From positions 1-55,058 of the forward strand of contig JASANZ010002150.1 of the NCBI GenBank assembly GCA_030849805.1: DNA of 55,058 nucleotides, given 5' to 3'. The position numbers were made by a program, and so were the translations under genes. Source of the stretch: Sergeia podlipaevii. Its lineage: Eukaryota; Euglenozoa; Kinetoplastea; Trypanosomatida; Trypanosomatidae. Under the pieces are notes generated by a model. The model was given only the letters and a program-made list of their open reading frames with translations. It was not told the DNA's origin and ran no database searches. Position 1 is the first letter of the stretch. Each line of letters begins with the position of its first letter. Of this stretch, positions 49,041-55,058 are shown piece by piece.

Positions 49041-51743
49041 ATGGAAAATCCAGAGCTCGTTGCCTCTGCCGAGGTGGACCTGGACAGCGACGTTGAGTCA
49101 CATCCCAATGATCTTGGGCCTCAGTCTATTGGGCCCGCCCAAACCGAGGTTGAAAAAATAATGACCGCAATAAAACCTCAGCAAGAGCCGTATCAGCTAT
49201 GTGACCTCTGTAACATAGTGGTCGCCACATCTACGGAGGCCATGAAGCACGAACGTGATGAGCACGCAGAGGTGGCCAGGGTGTTCTCGCGCGACTACGT
49301 GGCACGAGCGGCGCCGCAGCCCATTGAAGAGCGCGGGAGGGACAAAGATATCCTCCAGACTTTGGGTCACACAGTGCTGCACTCCCTCCTTCAAAGTGAC
49401 GGGGGGGAAGCCATGTTCGACGCGATTCGGCGTGCTACTGAGCAGATGAACGGCGTGATGAAAATGATGGAAGATCCACCTCATGTTTTCCTTTTTGGCA
49501 GCTGTGTGACCATGGGGATCTGGGATGGCGTTGGTGATGGTGACTTCACTGTGCTTCTGCCCCGGGTTCTTTCGGGCGAAAAGGAGCTAAATCGTAGCGA
49601 AGAAAAAAGCCTTCTTCTCAAAGTGGGTAAGGCACTGCGTGCTGGAGGCCTCAAGTTCGGAGAGTTGGAAATGGTGCTTGGTAGTCGCACTCCGGTTATA
49701 AAGCGTCGTCGTGAATCCAGTCGTCCCTACAGCACACATAACGATGGACTACCATACCGAATTGTCCTCAAAATTACTGACGAGAATGTGATTACATCCT
49801 TCAAAGATGAGCACGTGGCAACGTACGGGGGGGTACAGCAGAGGGGAAAGAACAGTGACACACGGGCCTACAGCTTTGCCAATGGTGCCGATGCGTTGCG
49901 CATGTTTCAGCACAAGGAGAAAAGAGGTATTATCAAGATGTGGGACACCTCTGCTCACATGCCAGAGGTGTATGGCGTTGACTTTGACATGTCGTGCCGG
50001 GCATTTGGTGTGCGCAACAGCTGGCTGTTGCGCCAGTACATGGAGCAGAGCCCTCTTTTTCGAGTGGGCAATCTGTTCATTAAGCGCTGGAGCAAGGCGG
50101 TCAAGGTAAACCACTCGCGCCATGGTTACCTGACGTCCTACGCAATGAGCATTTTATGGATTTATTATCTCCTCCGCGCCAAGGAGGCCACTTTTATGGA
50201 TCCCTCCAAGATTAGTGCGATGCCAACGTTGGAAAAGCTGTCAGTGCCATATATGCCTCTATGGCCAGAGTCGGAGATGGGCGAGGAGAACCTGTGCGAG
50301 TTAGGAGAATTGGTGCGAGGCTTTTTCCGCTTCTACACCTTCGATTTTGACTGGACGACTGAAGTGGTATCACTCTGCAAAGACCCTCTCATCAGGGCCA
50401 CCACGCGTGCTGAGCTAGACTGGGAAGCTGATCTCAACGTGGATTCCCTCATTCTTTCCTCCCGTACTTTCTACGGGATGAGCATTCTTGACGTATACGA
50501 GGAGAACCTCAACCTTGGTAGGCATCTGTCGCCCATCAAGCAGCAATGGGTTCTCACTCAGTTTAGGCAGGCCTTCGACGCTTGTTGCGACATCAAAGAT
50601 CATGGCGCGTTGCTCCGAGATAAGGTGGACTACGTTCATGAAGAAATTCGTGTGCTGCTAAATCGCTTTCTCGTGGCCAAGGAAGGCAGGGCGACAGTAA
50701 AGGAAATTCGAGATCACCTCCTCGCTGAAGGGGGCGATAGGCTGCTGCCTTCCTTTCTGATGCATCATTCACTCAGCGACCTATGGTGCGACGAACAGCT
50801 GCAAGCGGCTAAGAGCATGGCACTGTTCAAGGCCGGCCGCGATAAGCTGCCCACTGTTGCCCCATTCATCATCACACAGGAAGCATGGGTGCCAATGTGT
50901 GACAGTCGACGTGTGCCTGCAGACGCCGGTACCGAGGAAGACATGCAGGGTAAGATTGTCTTTCTCGCTCATGCCAAGGTGAACTTTGCTAAGCATCCGA
51001 CGCCGCAAACCAAAGACGAGGAAGATGAAACAAAGAAGGCCATGCGTGCTATCAAAAAGGAGTTTTCCACCACTAAAAGAATCCTGGATGAAGACGTAGC
51101 AGCAGCAGCAGTCGGGCTAGTGCTTGACAGCATTCGTGATCCCTTTGGCGACGTGCGGGGTCTTTTCTTCTGTACGCGTGGCGATCGGGTGTTTCTCACC
51201 TACGACAGCCGTGCTGCCTTTGACGAGTGTGCCCACCGAATCGCTCTTAAAACGGTTGTGTCGTCTCGCGGCTCCATCCTACGCGCGATTCAAAGGACGA
51301 ATGGTCATGGCGATGGCAAGGCAGCGCGCGAACAGCTTATCTCTGTCGTAACGCATGATCTGGAAACGAATGGGGTTTTGGTGCGCCATGACTTAGTTGA
51401 TGCTATTGTTCGCAGTGACATATTCTTCAAAGTAGGCATGCTAAGAGGAAAGGAGTCGATTTGGCCGACTGCGTTCCTTGAGGAATACGCAGGGAAAGAT
51501 GAAGGGATGACTAATAGGAGGAGCTGCGGGAGGACCGCATGGAAGGCCAAAAACGAAAACAGCAGGTATCAACAGAGGCCCTCGCAGAGAGCGGCAAGTC
51601 AGTCACGTTCGACGCGTGATACTAGCAAGAGAACAATTGGACGGTGCGATCAATGTCGACGTAACAATGTAAAGGTTTTTCCTGCCGTACAAGTGAATCT
51701 TGATCGTGGTAAGTACTGCTTGTCTTGCTGGGATAAGTACTAA
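49041..51743 (+). CDS. RET1: RNA-editing 3'-terminal uridylyltransferase 1 (RET1/TUT1)
   Basis: A 900-residue DNA polymerase beta-type nucleotidyltransferase. A C2H2 zinc finger near the N-terminus (C54-x2-C57-x12-H70-x4-H75) is a known feature of RET1. The catalytic domain begins with FLFGSCVTMGIWDG, followed by metal-binding aspartates D166 and D168 (GDGDF) and the third aspartate D316 in VDFDMSCRAFGVRN. The PAP-associated domain follows (YLTSYAMSILWIYYLL ...). RET1 adds U-tails to guide RNAs, rRNAs and mRNAs in the mitochondrion. It differs from typical descriptions in its acidic N-terminus (MENPELVASAEVDLDSDVES), which lacks an obvious presequence, and in a C-terminal CxxC...CLSC motif (RCDQCRRNN ... 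KYCLSCWDKY). The ATG at 49041 is used because no in-frame ATG lies upstream nearby. Confidence 0.92.
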   Translation: MENPELVASAEVDLDSDVESHPNDLGPQSIGPAQTEVEKIMTAIKPQQEPYQLCDLCNIVVATSTEAMKHERDEHAEVARVFSRDYVARAAPQPIEERGRDKDILQTLGHTVLHSLLQSDGGEAMFDAIRRATEQMNGVMKMMEDPPHVFLFGSCVTMGIWDGVGDGDFTVLLPRVLSGEKELNRSEEKSLLLKVGKALRAGGLKFGELEMVLGSRTPVIKRRRESSRPYSTHNDGLPYRIVLKITDENVITSFKDEHVATYGGVQQRGKNSDTRAYSFANGADALRMFQHKEKRGIIKMWDTSAHMPEVYGVDFDMSCRAFGVRNSWLLRQYMEQSPLFRVGNLFIKRWSKAVKVNHSRHGYLTSYAMSILWIYYLLRAKEATFMDPSKISAMPTLEKLSVPYMPLWPESEMGEENLCELGELVRGFFRFYTFDFDWTTEVVSLCKDPLIRATTRAELDWEADLNVDSLILSSRTFYGMSILDVYEENLNLGRHLSPIKQQWVLTQFRQAFDACCDIKDHGALLRDKVDYVHEEIRVLLNRFLVAKEGRATVKEIRDHLLAEGGDRLLPSFLMHHSLSDLWCDEQLQAAKSMALFKAGRDKLPTVAPFIITQEAWVPMCDSRRVPADAGTEEDMQGKIVFLAHAKVNFAKHPTPQTKDEEDETKKAMRAIKKEFSTTKRILDEDVAAAAVGLVLDSIRDPFGDVRGLFFCTRGDRVFLTYDSRAAFDECAHRIALKTVVSSRGSILRAIQRTNGHGDGKAAREQLISVVTHDLETNGVLVRHDLVDAIVRSDIFFKVGMLRGKESIWPTAFLEEYAGKDEGMTNRRSCGRTAWKAKNENSRYQQRPSQRAASQSRSTRDTSKRTIGRCDQCRRNNVKVFPAVQVNLDRGKYCLSCWDKY

Positions 51744-52156
51744 CATCCCACTAGATGTAAATGCCCAGATATATGGATTGCTTTATTGACTTGGGTTTTT
51801 TTTTCTTTGCAGGATATTACTATGCAATTCTTTTTTGTTGTTATTTGCGCAGGCACATGTCCGATTGTGTGTTGTTATTGCTTCGCTTTTTGCGAGGAGT
51901 GCAAAAGGCTTAATCATAGGAAATAGAAGGTGCATAATTCCCTCCTTCATGCACTGTTCCTGCAAGACACACTTTTTCTTATTCCATCCCTCTGTCAGTT
52001 TGCTTTGCATCCGTAGTAGTAAAACTGAAAAGGAAAGCACTCTCTTTTTCTTGCATATATTTTCTTTTGCGTATACACACCTACAAAAAAAAAAAAAATC
52101 AAGTGCTGGAATATATTTTTATAGATTTATATACTCCAAGCTTTCCTCCAAACGCC
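51744..52156 (+). other. Intergenic spacer
   Basis: No gene seen. Pyrimidine tracts at 52041-52067 precede an A-run and AG at 52102-52103, a possible acceptor for the peptidase gene. Confidence 0.55.
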
Positions 52157-53680
52157 ATGACAAGCCGCACTATATTGCTGCTTCTCGTGACACTTGTATG
52201 CCTACTGACAGTCTCTGCCTCAGCCCTGCACGTCGAGGCAGGCCTTGCAGCACAGTTTGACGACTTCAAGCAGAAATTTGGCAAGACATACAAGAATGCC
52301 GAGGAGGAGGCGCACCGCCTACGAGTCTTCAGCATGAATTCCCGCACCGCACTCGCTCTCAACGTCGCCAACCCACATGCCCACTTCGCTCCTAACAAAT
52401 TTGCTGATTTGACGTATGAGGAGTTTATGAAGCAATATGCTAACGGGGCAGAGTTTTACGCCAAACGCCTCGCGGAGCGCGACCAGAAGATGCACATCAT
52501 GGGTAAGAAGGACGCCGAGCCCGCAGCACTCAGCATTGATTGGCGCGAGAAGAACGCCGTCACCCACGTGAAGGATCAGGGCCAGTGTGGTTCCTGCTGG
52601 GCCTTCTCTGCTATCGGCAGCATCGAAGGTGCCTCCGCTGTGGTCGGCAATGGCCTCACTCCGCTTTCAGAGCAGATGATGGTGTCGTGCGATACCGTGA
52701 ATGAGGGCTGCAACGGTGGCATCATGGATACCGCCTTCCAGTTTATCATTGACAACAACCATGGCGAGGTCTTCACTGAGGAGAGCTACCCGTACACCTC
52801 CGGCACCGGCAACACCGCTCCCTGCAAGTCCGATGGTGTGGTCGGTGCGGTCATCACTGGGTTCCAGTTGATGGAGCAGGATGAGAACTCCATCGCGCAG
52901 TACCTCTCTGAACACGGCCCAGTCTCCATTGCTGTTGACGCGTCCACGTGGCAGTTGTACTTTGGCGGTGTTGTGTCGAACTGCTTTTCGCAGCAGCTCA
53001 ACCACGGCGTCCTCGTTGTGGGTTACGACGACTCCGCCAATCCCCCGTATTGGATCATCAAGAACAGCTGGGGTACTGGATGGGGTGAGAGTGGCTATAT
53101 CCGTCTGGAGAAGGGCACCAACCAGTGCATGCTGAAGGAGTACGCTGTCGGAGCCATCGTTGCTGGCGGCAGCAGCACAACTCACCGCCCCTCCACGACG
53201 ACCACTCGTGGACCCTCCCCGACGACCACCCATTCGCCAGCCGGCAACATCTTTGTGCAGAAGAATTGCCTCAACAGCCAGTGCAGCCTCATGTGCCGCA
53301 ACACCGCCTACGAGACTGGTGTGTGCCTCCCTGTCCAGGGCGGCGGTTCCGCGATCATCACCTGTGGTAACAGCGAGGTGGTGGAAGAAATATATACCTC
53401 TTCCGAATGCACTGGTGTCTCCCACATCGCTACTATGCCCCTCAACAAGTGCATGCAGAGCTACCTCGGCTACTTTGAAAACTCCTGCATTACAAGCGTC
53501 ACCAGTGAGGTCAATGGCAAGGTCCTGGAAAACCTCACCCCGCACCAGCCTGACAACCGCCACCACGATGAGTCCAAGCGCCGCTCTCAGCATCCTCATG
53601 GTCATAAGCATGGAAGAAAGCACGGCAACAAGGAGCACCATCGCCATCATCACGGTCATCATGGCCGTCGTTACATGTAA
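52157..53680 (+). CDS. Cathepsin L-like cysteine peptidase (cruzipain/CPB type) with His-rich tail
   Basis: A 507-residue papain-family (C1A) preproenzyme. A signal peptide (about 1-23, ILLLLVTLVCLLTVSASA) is followed by the inhibitory pro-region with an ERFNIN-like helix (FDDFKQKFGKTYKN ... FSMN) and the mature domain from about residue 122. The catalytic triad is C147 (GQCGSCW), H283 (LNHGVLVVGY) and N303 (NSWG), with the GCNGG motif at 184-188. A Thr/Pro linker (about 341-362) and a Cys-rich C-terminal domain (about 363-465), typical of trypanosomatid CPB/cruzipain, follow. The last ~40 residues are extremely His/Arg/Lys-rich (HPHGHKHGRKHGNKEHHRHH), which is not usual. The enzyme acts in lysosome-related compartments. 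The start at 52157 is the first ATG in frame; sequence upstream is the pyrimidine leader. Confidence 0.93.
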   Translation: MTSRTILLLLVTLVCLLTVSASALHVEAGLAAQFDDFKQKFGKTYKNAEEEAHRLRVFSMNSRTALALNVANPHAHFAPNKFADLTYEEFMKQYANGAEFYAKRLAERDQKMHIMGKKDAEPAALSIDWREKNAVTHVKDQGQCGSCWAFSAIGSIEGASAVVGNGLTPLSEQMMVSCDTVNEGCNGGIMDTAFQFIIDNNHGEVFTEESYPYTSGTGNTAPCKSDGVVGAVITGFQLMEQDENSIAQYLSEHGPVSIAVDASTWQLYFGGVVSNCFSQQLNHGVLVVGYDDSANPPYWIIKNSWGTGWGESGYIRLEKGTNQCMLKEYAVGAIVAGGSSTTHRPSTTTTRGPSPTTTHSPAGNIFVQKNCLNSQCSLMCRNTAYETGVCLPVQGGGSAIITCGNSEVVEEIYTSSECTGVSHIATMPLNKCMQSYLGYFENSCITSVTSEVNGKVLENLTPHQPDNRHHDESKRRSQHPHGHKHGRKHGNKEHHRHHHGHHGRRYM

Positions 53681-54913
53681 GCCCAAGGAATAGCAAAATG
53701 AGCATGCAGATACTAAAATACTCAGGTGACAACGCGCAATATCAATACATTTTATCTTTTTATTTTTCAATATTTTGCTATTGCGTTCGAACATACCCAA
53801 TATGAGGAAGTGAGCGAGGGGGAAAAAGATAACCGATGCTGTGCAACTTGGAAGTTACAGGAAAAGAAAAACGAAAGCCAATTGTTTAAAGTGGAAAAAG
53901 AAAAAGGGGCTTCTCTGTAGGAAGAAAGAAAGCAAAAGGATGTACGAAGCAAACTGTTGTACACAGCTACTCTCATCAAGCAACAAACGCATCCTCTGAA
54001 CGAAGCAAAACAAACGAAGCGGAGAAAGGATAAAAAAGGCATGCAGCAGATAAAAAAAGAAAAATGCACTTTTTTACATTGGCGAGTGTATTTTATACCT
54101 ATATTTTTACTTTATTTTTTTGTATGTGTGCCACAGAACACACCCCACTTCCGTTGCTATATGCTGAGAAGAGAAAAAGAATATATATATGTATTGTTGA
54201 ACGACACGGAACACTCTTATTATTATCACTATTTTTCTTTTTCTTTTTTGCACGCGCATACACCGTATCTCTGAAAACAAAAGTATCAATGCATGACCAC
54301 AAGGCACTTCCCACACACACACACACACACCCTTGGGGGCATGAAGAGAGTACCCCTTCATAAAACATTCATTTTGGCACAACACCTACTTCTAACAACA
54401 AACATCACCACCCTAACATATGCACCCTTTACCACTTCATATCATCTCTTCTGCATAGTCAGCACCTTTTAGAATTAGCGTTTTGAGAAGAAAAAAAAAA
54501 CATCATTTTGGCAGATAAAGGCACTTTTATCAACTCCGCAACATAGCACCCCTCTCCCACCAGATCACAATGAGTGCATCAATACATTTTAGGGCTTCGC
54601 CCTCATAGTCGCTTGACAAACTCGCGAACCCCAAATAAATTAATTAATGGGGTCAGTAACTACAACATATGCACAGAAATTAATTTTCCGTCAGCAGGCC
54701 CCCAGCACGTCACAATAATACTCCTCAAATGCAATAAAATTGTCAAAATCCAAGCAAAGTGACCTTCATACTCAAAACGCATGCAATCACTAAACCCAAA
54801 CAACATACCCGCAAAAGGCAATCACACACCGAAGTCATCATCCCATCCAAAATCACAAATAGCCTCAGCACCTCCACAAAAAGCACCCCACGAACAGCAA
54901 CCCCAGGTTAGCC
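53681..54913 (+). other. Subtelomeric gene-free region, turning G-poor
   Basis: No gene, retroelement or surface-antigen remnant seen. Up to about 54300 it resembles ordinary spacer (T runs, a (CA)n run at 54313-54331). From about 54370 the + strand becomes rich in A and C and poor in G, with a stray CCCTAAC at 54411-54417. Two small inverted repeats lie at 54591-54603 and 54628-54653. Confidence 0.65.
54591..54653 (+). repeat. Two adjacent short inverted repeats
   Basis: AGGGC-TTC-GCCCT at 54591-54603, and ACCCC (54628-54632) pairing with GGGGT (54649-54653) around a 16-nt AT-only loop. Both stems are five base pairs, so individually weak; their proximity in a subtelomere is noted only. Confidence 0.4.
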
Positions 54914-55058
54914 ACCCGCCACCAAAACACCAACCCTAACCCAAACCACAGCCCCGCCACCAAAACACCAACCCTAACCCAAACCGCAGCCCCGCCACCA
55001 AAACACCAACCCTAACCCAAACCGCAGCCCCGCCACCAAAACACCAACCCTAACCCAA
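54914..55058 (+). repeat. Telomere-associated 38-bp tandem repeat with telomeric and UMS-like elements
   Basis: Four copies at exact 38-bp spacing; the shared CCGCCACC block has its G at 54918, 54956, 54994 and 55032. The last copy is cut by the window edge. Each unit contains ACACCAACCCTAACCC, so the G-rich strand reads GGGTTAGGGTTGGTGT: one telomere repeat (TTAGGG) fused to GGGTTGGTGT. The remainder of each unit is AACCGCAGCCCCGCCACC with only one substitution between units (ACAG versus GCAG). The organisation resembles telomere-associated sequences of Leishmania type. The chromosome end lies to the right. Confidence 0.92.

Noticed and set aside
52667..53800. 377-codon antisense frame over the cysteine peptidase
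   Set aside because: It is the mirror of a GC-biased coding region; the plus-strand frame has a complete catalytic triad and family domains.
53776..53800. GTTCGAAC sequence resembling a tRNA B box
   Set aside because: No matching A box, acceptor stem or cloverleaf could be built around it.
1..55058. Reassigned stop codons of Blastocrithidia type
   Set aside because: TAA, TAG and TGA all terminate clear genes and conserved genes contain no internal stops; only two damaged genes do.
53681..55058. Subtelomeric antigen genes, retrotransposons or CRISPR-like arrays
   Set aside because: No open frames or recognisable remnants were found. The only array is the 38-bp telomere-associated repeat, which has no spacers.

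Overview
The window is the end of a trypanosomatid (Kinetoplastea) chromosome. Four things point there: every convincing gene is intronless and on the + strand; nearly every gene is preceded by a polypyrimidine tract and an AG of the kind used for spliced-leader trans-splicing; the gene set includes kinetoplastid hallmarks (mitochondrial RNA-editing TUTase RET1, a divergent TBP/TRF4, a cruzipain/CPB-like cysteine peptidase with a C-terminal extension); and the right edge consists of CCCTAACCC-containing repeats, so the array reads toward the telomere. TAA, TAG and TGA all end well-supported genes, which indicates the standard code. Coding regions are of balanced composition, while spacers are long, AT-rich and U-rich in the sense direction. 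I cannot place the genus.

Layout: 1-10.9 kb holds the 3' end of ARP2, the rRNA-processing nuclease FCF1, two probable mitochondrial proteins of unknown function, a C-terminal-motor kinesin (kinesin-14 type) and a Q-rich one-RRM RNA-binding protein. From 10.9 to 17.9 kb comes a 7-kb U-rich stretch with no large gene, possibly an exceptionally long 3' UTR, with one 46-codon candidate. From 17.9 to 31.4 kb lie a 1,162-residue helical-repeat protein, PEX12, a probable organellar zinc-ribbon protein, a SURP-domain splicing factor, a tandem pair of Cys-rich SPFH (stomatin/HIR-like) proteins and an acidic low-complexity protein.

From 31.8 to 48.3 kb, ordinary genes (GUP1-type MBOAT, PAP2 phosphatase, small membrane protein, RMD1-like TPR protein, CDF metal transporter, TBP) alternate with signs of rearrangement and decay: a 144-bp 5'UTR-plus-presequence module duplicated in front of two unrelated tails, a coiled-coil gene with an apparent frameshift and an in-frame stop, and a diverged RMD1-like copy broken by one TAG. 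From 49 to 53.7 kb are RET1 and a cysteine peptidase with a His-rich tail. The last 1.4 kb is gene-free, turns G-poor, and ends in 38-bp telomere-associated repeats that carry a 10-base match to the minicircle universal sequence.

The genes do not form a single pathway. As usual for trypanosomatid polycistronic units, they are co-transcribed but functionally mixed. Several serve the mitochondrion or kinetoplast (RET1, presequence-bearing proteins, possibly the CDF transporter), membranes (GUP1, PAP2, SPFH proteins, PEX12) or RNA metabolism (FCF1, RRM protein, SURP protein).
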